Positions 14,399 through 23,812 of a stretch of 64,000 nucleotides of DNA are shown here, one piece after another (position 1 is the stretch's first letter; each line of letters begins with the position of its first letter). The DNA is from Halobellus sp. LT62 (GTDB taxonomy: Archaea > Halobacteriota > Halobacteria > Halobacteriales > Haloferacaceae), in contig NZ_JAYEZO010000001.1 in the NCBI RefSeq assembly GCF_037031285.1, positions 248,001 to 312,000 of the forward strand. Direction: 5' to 3'. Position numbers and translations under genes: made by a program. Under the pieces are notes generated by a model that ran no database searches, was not told the origin of the DNA, and was given only the letters and a program-made list of their open reading frames with translations.

Positions 14399-16891
14399 AT
14401 GGAGTACGCTCTCGTCGCTCGCTGGCTGGTCCTCTACGCCGCGCTCTTCGCGCTCGGACTGCCGCTCGTCGCCCGACTACTCCCCCACAGCGTCGGCCGC
14501 GGCGCTGGCCTCGCAGTCCCCGCGTCGCTCGTCGTCCTCAGCCTCCCCGCCTACTGGATCGGACAGCTGACGTGGGGGCCGATCGCGCTCGCGCTCGGCC
14601 TCCTGACGCTGTTGCTCGCGAGTGCGCTCGCCGCGCTTGACCTCGCCGCGCTGCGTGAAGGGGAGGTCCGCCTCGCGGTCGACATCGACGTCGACGCCGC
14701 CACCGACGCCGCGGCGGTGTTCCTCCTCGCTTTCGCCTTCCTCGTCGCGGTTCGGGCGTTCGACCCGGCCGTCCACCCGGGCGGCGGCGAGAAGTTTCTC
14801 GACTTCGGGCTCCTGCAGACGCTCGCGCGCTCGCCGGTCCTGCCCCCGGAGGACTTCTGGTTCGCGAACGAGTCGGTGAAGTACTACTACGGCGGGCACC
14901 TGACGGCGACGCTGCTCTCGTGGCTGACGGCGACGCCGCCGCGGTTCGCCTACAACCTCGCGCTCGCTGGCTTCTACGCCTCTTTGGTCACCGCAGCGTT
15001 CGAGTTGGCGGGGGCGATCGGCGCTGACCGCGCGCGTTCGACCGCAGGAGGGAGACTCTCGACGCCGCGTGTCCGCCGTCGACTCGCGGGCGTCGTCGCG
15101 GTCTTCTTCGTCGGCCTCGCGAGCAACCTCGTCACGGCCGGTCAGCTCCTTGTGGGCGCGTTGCCGACGTCCGTCGGGCGACCTGCGGCCGAGTTCGTCG
15201 CCGCGCGGAGCGGGTACACCGTCGACGCGCTGCTCGGCGGCGTCGGATCGTTCAGCTACTGGGACGCCTCGCGGGTCATTCCGGGGACCATCAACGAATT
15301 TCCGCTGTTCGCGTGGCTCAACGGCGACCTCCACGCGCATATGATGGGCACGCCGACGCTGCTGCTCGCCGCCGCGGTCGGATACGCGTACTACCGGACG
15401 CCCGAACCGGCGCATCGGCGTCGGCGCGTCCTGCTTTTCGCCGTCGTCCCACTCCTCGGGGCGTGGCAGGCGGTTCAGAGCACGTGGAGCTTTCCGAGCG
15501 TGCTCGCGCTGGGTTGGCTGGCGGCGCTCTTTTCGCCCGCCGACGCGTGGTCGCTGCTTCCGCGGACTCCGGGGATTCGACAGCGACTCCCGGATCTCGG
15601 TGTCCCGCGGGAGGTAGACCGCCTCGCGGCCTCGTTCGTCGTCGCCGGCGTCGCGGCTGTCGCGGCCACCGTCCTCGCGTCGCCGTTCCTCCTCGGGGCG
15701 GCCACCGGCGGCGGCGAGCGAGCGATCGAACTGCTGGGTCCGGAGATGCGCAGCGGCCTCGGTGGGTTGCTCCTCGTTCACGGCGCGTTCGTCGTCGGCC
15801 TCGGCGGCTACCTCCTCTCGGAGATCCGGATCGACCGACCGTGGCTCCTCCTCGCGGGCGTCGTCGCGGTCGGCGTCGTCGGCACGCAGATCGGACTCGC
15901 CGCGCTCGCGGTGTCGGTGCCGCTTCTCGTCCTCGCGTGGGTCGGGCTCCGAACGTCGGCGTCGATCGGCTACGAGGCCGTCCTCGTCGCCGCCGGAGCC
16001 GGACTGGCCACCATCGTCGAACTGGTGTACGTGAGCGAGCAGGCCGGACCCGGGCGGATGAACACCGTGTTCAAGACGTACTCGCAGGTGTGGGTGTTCT
16101 GGGGGACTGCGATGGGCGTGGCGCTGTCCGGGTTGATACTGAACGCGGCGTCTCGCGTCGGGTCCGGGGCGCGAGCGGGGGCGAGCGAACGAGCGGAGAC
16201 GAACGGACGAGCAAAGGCGAGCGAACGATCGGCGAAGTCGGGCGAACGGTCGGCGACCCCGGATGCAGCGTCGGGCGATGAGGGTGAACGGTCGCACTCG
16301 CCTCGGGACGTCCTGCGCGTCGTCGCCGGCGTCGCCCTCGTTGTCGGGCTCGTCGCGTCGACGAGCGTGTACGGCGTCCTCGCGCTCGGTGCGCACTTCG
16401 AGAGCGGCCCGGCCGGTGGGCCGACGCTGGACGCGACGCAGTTCGTCGAGACCGATCACCCCGAGCAGGCGGACGCGATCGAGTGGGTCGACGGGAGGTC
16501 GGGGCAGCCGACGATGCTCGAAGCGCCGGGGACGCTGACCTATCCGGGCGGGACCGACGAGCGACCCAGAGCGATGTACAGCTGGCACGCCAACCCCGCG
16601 TCGAGTCTGACGGGCGTTCCCACGGTCGCCGGCTGGCAACACGAGATCGGGTATCGAGGCGAGGACGCGTATATGGATCGCGTCCGCGACGTCGACGCGA
16701 TGTACACGGGATCCGCGTCCGAGCGGGCGGCGTTGCTCGCGGAGTACGAGGTGCGCTACATTTGGGTCGGACCGAGCGAGCGCGCTCGCTACGGCTCGGT
16801 GGCGTTCGGCTCCGAGGCGATCGAGGTCGCGCACCGCTCCGGCGACGTGACGATCTACGAGGTCGACCTCGACGCGCTCGACGACAGGTGA
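14399..16891 (+). CDS. DUF2298 (YYY) large polytopic membrane protein
   Basis: 830 aa with about 15 or more hydrophobic segments. Matches the archaeal/Chloroflexi DUF2298 'YYY' family, which is related in build to GT-C glycosyltransferases. Characteristic segments: FWFANESVKYYYGGHL, FPLFAWLNGDLHAHMMGTP, and a C-terminal soluble part (AIEWVDGRSGQPTMLEAPG ... RYIWVGPSERARYG). Residues about 585-635 are a low-complexity insert of repeated (A/G)-S-E-R and K-S-G-E-R units between two membrane segments. Start: ATG at 14399 (MEYALVARWL); an in-frame ATG 11 codons upstream is the alternative. It is divergent from the GT2-GtrA pair, suggesting a shared cell-surface glycan role. Confidence 0.85.
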   Translation: MEYALVARWLVLYAALFALGLPLVARLLPHSVGRGAGLAVPASLVVLSLPAYWIGQLTWGPIALALGLLTLLLASALAALDLAALREGEVRLAVDIDVDAATDAAAVFLLAFAFLVAVRAFDPAVHPGGGEKFLDFGLLQTLARSPVLPPEDFWFANESVKYYYGGHLTATLLSWLTATPPRFAYNLALAGFYASLVTAAFELAGAIGADRARSTAGGRLSTPRVRRRLAGVVAVFFVGLASNLVTAGQLLVGALPTSVGRPAAEFVAARSGYTVDALLGGVGSFSYWDASRVIPGTINEFPLFAWLNGDLHAHMMGTPTLLLAAAVGYAYYRTPEPAHRRRRVLLFAVVPLLGAWQAVQSTWSFPSVLALGWLAALFSPADAWSLLPRTPGIRQRLPDLGVPREVDRLAASFVVAGVAAVAATVLASPFLLGAATGGGERAIELLGPEMRSGLGGLLLVHGAFVVGLGGYLLSEIRIDRPWLLLAGVVAVGVVGTQIGLAALAVSVPLLVLAWVGLRTSASIGYEAVLVAAGAGLATIVELVYVSEQAGPGRMNTVFKTYSQVWVFWGTAMGVALSGLILNAASRVGSGARAGASERAETNGRAKASERSAKSGERSATPDAASGDEGERSHSPRDVLRVVAGVALVVGLVASTSVYGVLALGAHFESGPAGGPTLDATQFVETDHPEQADAIEWVDGRSGQPTMLEAPGTLTYPGGTDERPRAMYSWHANPASSLTGVPTVAGWQHEIGYRGEDAYMDRVRDVDAMYTGSASERAALLAEYEVRYIWVGPSERARYGSVAFGSEAIEVAHRSGDVTIYEVDLDALDDR

Positions 16892-16945
16892 AATTCGCTG
16901 ATTTGCTGATAGTCGGACGAACGCCCGCGCCGCGGTCTGACTGAG

Positions 16946-17203
16946 TTACGCGCCGCGCTTTTCGATGACGGTCACGGCCTCTGCGTCGACGGCGACGACG
17001 TCGAGGAAGTGAGGGACGAACTCCCGCTTCTCGAACGCTTCGCGTTCGTCCTCGCTGCCGACGGTGCACCACAGTTGCGGGCGGTCGGCACCGTGGTAGT
17101 CGCTCTGGCGGTCGATGCCGAAGCAGATGACCTCCTCGCCGTCGACTTCGATGGTCGCGCCGCGTCCGATGCCGGGGTCCCCGCGGATGATGACCTTCTT
17201 CAT
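16946..17203 (-). CDS. HAH_0734-type small haloarchaeal protein
   Basis: 85 aa, beta-rich. It has a conserved pattern: [12 protein letters not shown] at the N-terminus, [11 protein letters not shown], and [29 protein letters not shown]. It matches a haloarchaea-specific family known by the name HAH_0734, function unknown. ATG at 17203 is chosen over a long upstream extension that reads through the promoter of rpl44e. It is divergent from the ribosomal operon (208 nt between starts). Confidence 0.82.
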   Translation of the reverse strand: MKKVIIRGDPGIGRGATIEVDGEEVICFGIDRQSDYHGADRPQLWCTVGSEDEREAFEKREFVPHFLDVVAVDAEAVTVIEKRGA

Positions 17204-17411
17204 ACGAGCCCGTTTGCTCAGTCGGGGCTTAATCGCTTCGGAGACGGTTCGGTGGGGACTCAGCGCGATGCCGAGACCGACGCGTGGCCAGCCCGTGTGT
17301 GACACGAACCCGCACCACAGGCGCGAGACCGTCGAAACGCGGCCGTCGGCGTCGATCCGAACCAAACGGGTTTTAACTGGCGATGTCGAAACAGGCACAA
17401 GGTCGATATCT

Positions 17412-17693
17412 ATGGAAATGCCACGCCGATTCAACACGTACTGCCCGAACTGTGACGGGCATCACGAGCACGAAGTCGAGAAGGTCCGCTCGGGTCGCTC
17501 GACGGGAATGAAGTGGAACGCCCGACAGACCCGCCGCAACAAGGCGGTCATCGGAAACGCCGGTAAGTTCTCGAAGGTGCCCGGTGGCGACAAGCCCACC
17601 AAGAAGACGCACCTGAAGTACATCTGCTCGGACTGCGGCAAGGCCCACATGCGAGAGGGATGGCGCGCGGGCCGCCTCACGTTCCAGGAGTAA
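17412..17693 (+). CDS. rpl44e: Ribosomal protein L44e
   Basis: 93 aa large-subunit protein with a zinc ribbon: [11 protein letters not shown] (first CxxC) and [12 protein letters not shown] (second CxxC), and the basic [21 protein letters not shown] stretch that contacts rRNA near the E site. ATG at 17412 gives MEMPRRFN; an ATG two codons later is possible. A TTTTAA box at 17371-17376 suggests a short leader. First gene of a conserved archaeal operon: rps27e follows after 2 nt. Confidence 0.95.
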   Translation: MEMPRRFNTYCPNCDGHHEHEVEKVRSGRSTGMKWNARQTRRNKAVIGNAGKFSKVPGGDKPTKKTHLKYICSDCGKAHMREGWRAGRLTFQE

Positions 17694-17695
17694 CG

Positions 17696-17881
17696 ATGGC
17701 AGGGAACTTCTACCGCGTCAAGTGTCCGGATTGCGACAACGAACAGGTCGTCTTCGGCAAGGCGTCGACGACCGTCAACTGCGCCGTGTGCGGCACCACG
17801 CTCGCGACGCCGACCGGCGGCGACGCCGAGATTCACGGCGAGGTCGTCGAGACGGTCGAGCGACGCTCGGCCGAGGCGTAA
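17696..17881 (+). CDS. rps27e: Ribosomal protein S27e
   Basis: 61 aa small-subunit protein with a C4 zinc ribbon (VKCPDCDNEQ and VNCAVCGTTLATPTGG). ATG at 17696 begins the canonical MAGNFYRVKCPDC. It follows the rpl44e stop by 2 nt and precedes tif2a by 24 nt. Confidence 0.95.
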   Translation: MAGNFYRVKCPDCDNEQVVFGKASTTVNCAVCGTTLATPTGGDAEIHGEVVETVERRSAEA

Positions 17882-17905
17882 GTCTCCGTTCGGAGGATCT
17901 AATAT

Positions 17906-18709
17906 ATGAAGTACAGCGGTTGGCCCGAGACGGGTGAGCTCGTCGTCGGCGAAGTCGACGAGATAACCGATTTCGGGGTCTTCGTCGACCTCGACGAGTA
18001 CCAAGACAAGCGCGGCCTCTGTCACATCAGCGAGGTCGCGAGCGGCTGGATCAAGAACGTCCGCGATCACGTCCGCGTGGGTCAGACGGTCGTCGCGAAG
18101 GTGATCGACGTCAACGAGGGCTCCCAGCAGATCGATCTCTCGATCAAAGACGTCAACGAACACCAGCGCAAGGACAAGATCCAAGAGTGGAAAAACGAGC
18201 AGAAGGCCGACAACTGGATGGAAGTCGCCTTCGGCGAGGACCTCGAAGACGAGCGCTACAGCGACATCGCCAACGCGCTTCTCGCGGAGTTCGAGTCGCT
18301 CTACGACGGCTTCGAGGCGGCGGCCATCCACGGCACGAGCGCGCTCGAAGACGTCGACCTCGACGACGAGGAGATCGAGGCCATCGTCCAGACGGCCAGA
18401 GAGAACGTCTCCGTCCCGTACGTGAACGTCACGGGCTACGTCGACCTCCGGTGTCCCGCCGGCGACGGCGTCGACCGGATCAAGGAGGCGCTGCAGGCCG
18501 CCGAGGGCGACGACGGCGACGTCCCCGAGGAGGTCGAACTCGAAGTCACCTACGTCGGTGCGCCGGAGTATCGTATTCAGGTGCGCGCGCCCGACTACAA
18601 GACCGCCGAGGACGCCCTCGAAGCCGCGGCCGACCGGGCCAGCGAGTCGATCTCGGCGGTCGGCGGCAGCGGCGAGTACCACCGCGAGCGGCACGAGGAC
18701 GACGAGTAA
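17906..18709 (+). CDS. tif2a: Translation initiation factor aIF2 subunit alpha
   Basis: 267 aa. N-terminal S1 (OB-fold) RNA-binding domain (about 1-85: [20 protein letters not shown] ... [12 protein letters not shown]), a helical middle domain (about 90-165) and a C-terminal alpha/beta domain (about 170-250) that binds the gamma subunit. Part of the aIF2 heterotrimer that delivers initiator Met-tRNA to the small subunit; the initiator tRNA itself lies 5 kb upstream. Middle of the L44e-S27e-aIF2alpha-Nop10-PAC2 operon. Confidence 0.96.
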   Translation: MKYSGWPETGELVVGEVDEITDFGVFVDLDEYQDKRGLCHISEVASGWIKNVRDHVRVGQTVVAKVIDVNEGSQQIDLSIKDVNEHQRKDKIQEWKNEQKADNWMEVAFGEDLEDERYSDIANALLAEFESLYDGFEAAAIHGTSALEDVDLDDEEIEAIVQTARENVSVPYVNVTGYVDLRCPAGDGVDRIKEALQAAEGDDGDVPEEVELEVTYVGAPEYRIQVRAPDYKTAEDALEAAADRASESISAVGGSGEYHRERHEDDE

Positions 18710-18744
18710 CCCTCGATCCTTTCGCGTAGGAACACTCATCGACC

Positions 18745-18927
18745 GTGAAATCCGATATTCGAGTCTGTGCGAACTGGCGCGGCGTCCACGACCGACCGGT
18801 GTACACGCTGTCTGACACGTGCCCGGCGTGCGGCGGCGCGACCGAGAACTCCGCGCCCGCGCCGTTCGACCCCGAGGACGCCTACGGCGAGTACCGACGC
18901 GCTCTTAAACGCCGCGGCCGCGAGTGA
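18745..18927 (+). CDS. nop10: H/ACA RNP component Nop10
   Basis: 60 aa. GTG start; the sequence begins KSDIRVCANW and carries two zinc-ligand cysteines in DTCPACGG plus the conserved YTLSDTCP and PFDPEDAYGEYRR segments that wrap on Cbf5. It stabilises the pseudouridylation complex (Cbf5-Nop10-Gar1-L7Ae). The first zinc-binding pair seen in many archaeal Nop10 proteins is reduced here to a single cysteine (C8). It precedes the PAC2 gene by 4 nt. Confidence 0.93.
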   Translation: MKSDIRVCANWRGVHDRPVYTLSDTCPACGGATENSAPAPFDPEDAYGEYRRALKRRGRE

Positions 18928-18931
18928 GGGT

Positions 18932-19690
18932 ATGGACGATATCGAGATCGAGACGCTCGCAGAGCCGACGCTCCGCGATCCGGTGCTCGTCGAGGGACTC
19001 CCCGGCGTCGGTCACGTCGGAAAGCTGGCCGCCGAGCACTTACTGGAGGAGTTCGACTCCGACCTCGTCGCACGCGTGTACGCCGACGAGTTCCCGCCGC
19101 AGGTGGGCATCGACGACGACGGCGTCGCCTCGCTGGCGTGCGCTGAGTTCCACGCGGTCGACGCCGGCGAACGCGACCTCCTCGTGTTGACCGGAGATCA
19201 CCAAGCGCAGTCGCACTCGGGGCACTACCACATCACCGACGCCTTCCTCGACGTCGCCGAGTCGTTCGACGCGAGCGAGGTGTACGCGCTCGGCGGCGTG
19301 CCGACGGGCGAACTCGTCGAAGAGCCGGACGTGTTGGGTGCGGTCGCGAACGCCGACGGCATCGAGGCGCTCGAAGACGCCGGCGTCGAGTTCCGCGAGG
19401 GCGAACCCGCCGGCGGCATCGTCGGCGTCAGCGGCCTCCTCTTGGGCCTCGGTGGTCGACGCGGCCTCTCGGCGGCCTGTCTGATGGGCGAGACGAGCGG
19501 CTACCTCGTCGACCCCACGAGCGCGCAGGCCGTGCTGGAAGTCCTCGAAACCGCCATCGGCTTCGAGGTCGGCTACGACTCCCTCGAAGAGCGCGCCGAG
19601 GAGATGAAAGAGGTCGCCGAGAAGATCCAAGAGATGCAGAACCAACAGCAGGGAATGCCGACCGACGACGACCTCCGCTACATCGGCTGA
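18932..19690 (+). CDS. PAC2-family proteasome assembly chaperone-like protein
   Basis: 252 aa, ATP-grasp-neighbour PAC2 fold. Signature: the N-terminal DPVLVEGLPGVGHVGKLAAEHL, YADEFPPQV, the GVPTGELVE loop and GLLLGLGGRRGLSAACLMGET. The C-terminal 40 residues are a Glu/Lys/Gln-rich coiled coil. Archaeal members (PbaB/PF-type homologues) help assemble proteasome core particles or act as ATP-independent chaperones. It is the last gene of the translation operon. ATG at 18932; a longer frame exists but overlaps nop10. Confidence 0.92.
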   Translation: MDDIEIETLAEPTLRDPVLVEGLPGVGHVGKLAAEHLLEEFDSDLVARVYADEFPPQVGIDDDGVASLACAEFHAVDAGERDLLVLTGDHQAQSHSGHYHITDAFLDVAESFDASEVYALGGVPTGELVEEPDVLGAVANADGIEALEDAGVEFREGEPAGGIVGVSGLLLGLGGRRGLSAACLMGETSGYLVDPTSAQAVLEVLETAIGFEVGYDSLEERAEEMKEVAEKIQEMQNQQQGMPTDDDLRYIG

Positions 19691-19753
19691 GCGCTCGTTT
19701 CGACTGTTCCCCTTCGCTTCTCGCTTCGTCTCCGTTCTTCGCTTTCCCCTCGC

Positions 19754-20653
19754 TCAGGCTTCGACGATTTCGTCTGCGTTGACGTCTGGGACGACGATAT
19801 CGCCGTCCAGCGCCGTCACCGCGCGGCCGCCGACGCGAACCTCGCCGGCGACGCGGACGCGGACCTCGCCGGGGCGATCGAGGAAGTGCCCCTGCTCGAA
19901 GCGCATCTCATCGGGGAACTCCTCGAACGCGCCGATCTCCCGTAAGTACGCGCCGCAGGCCCCGCTCGCGGTTCCGGTCACGGGATCCTCGTCGATGCCG
20001 ACGCCCGGCGCGAACGCGCGGGCGTGCAGCGTCGACTCCGCGCCGAGCGCGTCGAACGTGAACGCGTAGATGCCGGCAGCGTCGTGCTCGTCTGCGAGCG
20101 CCGCGACGGCTCCGAAATCCGGGTCCGCTGACCCGAGGTTCTGCAGGAAGTTCACCGGCACGATCAGGAACGGGAGCCCGGTCGACGCCACGGCGACGGG
20201 CGCGTCGGCACCGACGTCCCGCAACGCGGCCGGGTCGATCCCGAGCGCGCTCCCGAGCCGCTCGTAGTCGATCTCGACGCGCTCGACGCGGGGTCGATCC
20301 TGCGTCATCCAGACTGTCCCGTCCAATTCGATTTCGATGTCGAGTTCGCCGACGTTCGTTTCGAGGGTGTGGATTCCGTCGTCGACGACTCCGTCCTCGC
20401 GGAGGTGCGCGTGCGCGGCGATCGTCGCGTGTCCGCAGAGGTCGACCTCCTGTCGGGGGGTGAAGTATCGGAGCCGTCGATCGGACGTTTCAGTGGAGAG
20501 CACGAACGCCGTCTCGCTCACGGCGAGTTCCCGGGCGATCGACTGCATCTGTCCCTTCGAGAGGCCGCTTGCGTCGGGTACGACACCGGCGGCGTTGCCG
20601 GAGAGCGGTTCGGCGGCGAAGGCGTCGACGAGGAGCGCGCGGCGGGTGTTCAT
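19754..20653 (-). CDS. PhzF-family isomerase/epimerase-like protein
   Basis: 299 aa. Two-lobed PhzF/diaminopimelate epimerase-like fold. Seen: the N-terminal VDAFAAEPLSGNAAGVV, the active-site Glu region LAVSETAFVL, FTPRQEVDLCGHATIAA, and the second-lobe DPVTGTASGACGAYL. In phenazine producers PhzF isomerises dihydro-hydroxyanthranilate; no phenazine genes are here, so a different small-molecule substrate is likely. ATG at 20653. Monocistronic, convergent with the PAC2 gene and divergent from the phosphoribosyltransferase gene. Confidence 0.9.
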   Translation of the reverse strand: MNTRRALLVDAFAAEPLSGNAAGVVPDASGLSKGQMQSIARELAVSETAFVLSTETSDRRLRYFTPRQEVDLCGHATIAAHAHLREDGVVDDGIHTLETNVGELDIEIELDGTVWMTQDRPRVERVEIDYERLGSALGIDPAALRDVGADAPVAVASTGLPFLIVPVNFLQNLGSADPDFGAVAALADEHDAAGIYAFTFDALGAESTLHARAFAPGVGIDEDPVTGTASGACGAYLREIGAFEEFPDEMRFEQGHFLDRPGEVRVRVAGEVRVGGRAVTALDGDIVVPDVNADEIVEA

Positions 20654-20778
20654 ACGCAGGTGCACACGGTCGTCGGTGAAAAGTCTCCCTTCCCCGCCGG
20701 GGTCGGCCCGTCACGCCGGCCCGAGACGGACAGATTAAGGACCTCGCCGCACCGTTCAACGAACGGTGACCGAAATCT

Positions 20779-21492
20779 ATGGGCGACCTGCCCGATCAGT
20801 TCAATTGCACGATCACTAATTGGGAGTACATCTACGGGCTCTGCCGCGACGTCTCAGACCAGGTGAAGGCCGCCGAGTTCGAACCGGACGTCGTCGTCGC
20901 CTTGGCCCGCGGCGGCTGGTTCGCCGGGCGGTGCATCTGCGACTTCCTCGGGCTCGACGACCTGACGAGCCTGAAGATGGAACACTACGTCGGGACGGCG
21001 CAAAAGGCCGGCGAGCCGGAGGTCCGCTATCCGATGCCGCAGGGCAGCGTCGAGGGCAAGGACGTCCTCATCATCGACGACATCGCCGACACCGGCGGGT
21101 CGATCGAGCGCGCTTACGAGTACGTGACCGACCGCGACGCGGGCGAGGTCCAAACGGCGACGCTGCAGCTGCTGCAAACGAGCGAGTTCGAGCCCGACTT
21201 CGTCGGTGAGCGGCTCGAAGAGTGGACGTGGATCGTCTACCCGTGGAACTTCATCGAGGACATGATCGACCTCGTCTCCGGCGTGATGGAGAAGGCCGAC
21301 GAGGAGACCTTCGAGGTCGGGGACGTCCGCCACTACCTCTCGGAGTTCCACTCGGTCGATCGGATCGAGATGGAGATTGCCCAGCCGGACCGGATGGCCG
21401 AGGTGATGAGCGAGATGGAGCGCCGCGGCTACGTCGAGTCCGCCGACGGCGAGGCGTGGCGGCTCGTCGCGAACGACGGTATCGGCGCGTAG
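20779..21492 (+). CDS. Purine-type phosphoribosyltransferase with C-terminal helical domain
   Basis: 237 aa. PRPP-binding motif VLIIDDIADTGGS (residues 97-108) and a flexible hood region; AALARGG-type early loop (VVVALARGGWFAGR). The C-terminal approximately 60 residues (VRHYLSEFHSVDRIEMEIAQ ... MERRGYVES) are predicted helical, possibly winged-helix, an addition found in haloarchaeal xanthine/hypoxanthine PRT-like proteins. Likely salvages a purine base to the nucleotide; the base cannot be fixed from sequence. A close relative acts as a regulator in some archaea, so the extra domain is worth note. Confidence 0.87.
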   Translation: MGDLPDQFNCTITNWEYIYGLCRDVSDQVKAAEFEPDVVVALARGGWFAGRCICDFLGLDDLTSLKMEHYVGTAQKAGEPEVRYPMPQGSVEGKDVLIIDDIADTGGSIERAYEYVTDRDAGEVQTATLQLLQTSEFEPDFVGERLEEWTWIVYPWNFIEDMIDLVSGVMEKADEETFEVGDVRHYLSEFHSVDRIEMEIAQPDRMAEVMSEMERRGYVESADGEAWRLVANDGIGA

Positions 21493-21629
21493 CCGGGTCG
21501 ATATGAGTGCGGCGTCAACATGCGGGCGGCATCGACACGCGAGCGGCGTCGCCGCGTCGGTCGCGAACGCCAGCGGTTCGCAATCCGGCGATCGAAGCGT
21601 TTGAGTAGCGACTCCGATTTCCCTCCGCT

Positions 21630-22586
21630 GTGGTCTCTCTCGTCTCCGTCTTCGCGACCGCGATTCTCCCGATCATCGCCGTCGGCGGTGTCGGTTACCT
21701 GCTCGGTCGATTCCGCGAGATCGACACCGATCCGCTCAACACCGTCGTCGTCTACGTGCTCGCGCCCGCGCTGGTATTTCACAGCCTCACGACGACGACG
21801 CTCGCGCGGGAAACGCTCGTTCGGATTACCGTGGCCATCCTCATCTTCCACGTCCTCACGGTCGTCGTGGCCGAGGCCGCCGGGCGGTTGTTCGGCGTCT
21901 CGAAGACGGCGCTCGCGGCCATCGTGCTCGTCGCCGCGTTTCCCAACACCGGAAACTACGGCGTTCCCGTCTCGAACTTCGCGTTCGGAGACACCGGCCG
22001 GGCGACCGCCGTCGTGTACCTCTCGGTGCAGGCCGTGCTCATCTGGACAGTCGGCGTGTACATCGCCTCCCGCGGGAACACCGCGAACCGACTCGACGGC
22101 GTCCGCCGGGTGTTCAGCGTCCCGCTGGTCTACGCCGTCATCGTCGCGCTCGGCGTCCGCGCGCTCGATCTCGTTCCGCCGGTCGACTCGACCGCGATGT
22201 CGACGATCGGACTCGTCGGCGACTCGGCGATCCCGGTGATGCTCCTGCTCCTCGGGATCCAACTGGCCCGGACGAACGTCGGATCGACGCTCTCGGCGGT
22301 CGCGGGCGTCGTCGGCCTGAAGATGGTCGTCGTGCCGTTCATCGGCGTCGGCGTCGCGCTCGCGGTCGGCTTTTCCGACCCCGTAGTCGCGCGGACCTTC
22401 GTCCTCGAAGGCGCGATGCCCTCGGCGGTGACGCCGCTCATCCTCGTCGGCGAGTTCGCCGAGGGGGAGGTCGCGGGCGTCCCTGTCACCGAATTCGTCT
22501 CCACCGCGATATTCGCGACGACGATGGTCTCGGTCGTCACACTCACGGTGCTGATCGCGATCCTCCAGAGCGGTATCGTGGTGTGA
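21630..22586 (+). CDS. AEC-family transporter (auxin efflux carrier-like)
   Basis: 318 aa with about ten hydrophobic segments in two five-helix halves. The conserved PNTGNYGVPVSNFAFG (crossover region of first half) and EGAMPSAVTPLIL (second half) are typical of the AEC/BART superfamily. Prokaryotic relatives move small organic acids. The GTG at 21630 starts directly before the first helix. The 137 nt upstream show no gene. Next gene (MTA phosphorylase) starts 284 nt later. Confidence 0.88.
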   Translation: MVSLVSVFATAILPIIAVGGVGYLLGRFREIDTDPLNTVVVYVLAPALVFHSLTTTTLARETLVRITVAILIFHVLTVVVAEAAGRLFGVSKTALAAIVLVAAFPNTGNYGVPVSNFAFGDTGRATAVVYLSVQAVLIWTVGVYIASRGNTANRLDGVRRVFSVPLVYAVIVALGVRALDLVPPVDSTAMSTIGLVGDSAIPVMLLLLGIQLARTNVGSTLSAVAGVVGLKMVVVPFIGVGVALAVGFSDPVVARTFVLEGAMPSAVTPLILVGEFAEGEVAGVPVTEFVSTAIFATTMVSVVTLTVLIAILQSGIVV

Positions 22587-22795
22587 TACTGTCGGCCGCA
22601 AGCCGGTGAACGCCCGCTGCTCCGCTCACTGGCCTCGCGACCTCCGTGATGATGGCGAACAGCCGGCACCCGCTCGAATCGACCGCCAGTCCCGCGCCAG
22701 ACTGGCGGCCGACCGCCCCCCGCGTCGACGTGCCAGACAACCGCTGCCCGACGCGGGGCTCGATTCAGATCACGGCGCGTCTGGTCCCGGCTTCG

Positions 22796-22848
22796 TATAT
22801 AAACCCTCGCTGGGTCCTCTCGCACGCCCGAGACCCACGGATTTTAGC
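22796..22848 (+). promoter_or_regulatory. Two candidate box A elements before MTA phosphorylase
   Basis: A canonical TATATAAA at 22796-22803 lies 70 nt before the ATG, and ATTTTAGC at 22841-22848 is centred 26 nt before it. The second is at the leaderless distance; the first is a better TATA match and would give a 40-50 nt leader. Both may be used. The gap 22587-22870 otherwise shows no gene. Confidence 0.5.
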
Positions 22849-22870
22849 GCCCGCACCCGAACTGTCGCCT

Positions 22871-23731
22871 ATGACGATCGGATTCATCGGCGGGAGCGGG
22901 ATCTACGACGCGCTCCCCCTCGAAGACACCCGCGAGATCGACGTCGACACGCCGTTCGGAAAGCCCTCCGCGCCGCTGACCGTCGGCGAGTTCGGCGACA
23001 CCGGGCGGGAGGTCGTCTTCGTGCCGCGACACGGCCCCGACCACCAGCGCTCGCCGACGACGCTGCCGTACCGCGCGAACGTCTTCGCGCTGAAGCAACT
23101 GGGCGTCACGCACGTTCTCGCCTCGAACGCCGTCGGCAGCCTCCGCGAGGAGTTACCCCCCCAAACGCTCGTGATCCCGGATCAGATCTACGACCGGACG
23201 AAACACCGCGATCTCACCTTCTTCGACGAGGACGTCGTCGTCCACCAGCCGTTCGCAGACCCCTACTGCGCCGACCTCAACGAGATCCTCGCCGACGCCG
23301 CGGAGTCGGTCACCGACGCCGACGTCGTCCGCGACGGCACCTACGTCTGCATCGAGGGCCCGCAGTACTCCACGCGCGCCGAGAGCGAGTTTTACCGCGC
23401 GCAGGGCTGGGACGTCATCGGGATGACGACGATCCCCGAAGCCAAACTCGCCCGCGAGGCCGAGATGGCCTACGCGACCGTCACCGGCGTCACAGACTAC
23501 GACGTCTGGAAGGAAGACAGCGAGGTGACGCTTTCGGAGGTGCTCGAAAACGCCGCGAAGAACGAGACCGCAATCAAGGAAACCGTCGAGGCGGCGATCC
23601 GGGAGATCCCCGGAGATCACGAATGCGACTGCCACTCGGCGCTCGCGGGGACGATCAACACACCAGACGAGGCGATTTCCGGGGCGACGAAGGCGGATCT
23701 GGAGCCGTTGATCGGCGAGTACGTGGAGTAG
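22871..23731 (+). CDS. mtnP: S-methyl-5'-thioadenosine phosphorylase
   Basis: 286 aa PNP/MTAP family enzyme, phosphorolysing methylthioadenosine to adenine and methylthioribose 1-phosphate in methionine salvage. Features: N-terminal IGFIGGSGIYD phosphate-binding loop, FVPRHGPDHQRSP, ASNAVGSL, the substrate-binding IEGPQYSTRAES and IGMTTIPEAKLAREAEM, and a CDC motif near the C-terminus (HECDCHSAL) seen in archaeal hyperthermophile and haloarchaeal MTAPs. ATG at 22871. Adenine released could feed the phosphoribosyltransferase 2 kb upstream. Confidence 0.94.
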   Translation: MTIGFIGGSGIYDALPLEDTREIDVDTPFGKPSAPLTVGEFGDTGREVVFVPRHGPDHQRSPTTLPYRANVFALKQLGVTHVLASNAVGSLREELPPQTLVIPDQIYDRTKHRDLTFFDEDVVVHQPFADPYCADLNEILADAAESVTDADVVRDGTYVCIEGPQYSTRAESEFYRAQGWDVIGMTTIPEAKLAREAEMAYATVTGVTDYDVWKEDSEVTLSEVLENAAKNETAIKETVEAAIREIPGDHECDCHSALAGTINTPDEAISGATKADLEPLIGEYVE

Positions 23732-23812
23732 TCTGCGCTCTGGGACGCGACCGACCATCAGGATGACCGGGTTCTAAGTGAACCGGTCGTGTCGTCTCGG
23801 TAACTCGTCGAT

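Noticed and set aside
14477-16834. A 785-codon open frame antisense to the DUF2298 gene
   Set aside because: Arg-rich, no hydrophobic pattern, no known domain; the plus-strand frame has clear family motifs.
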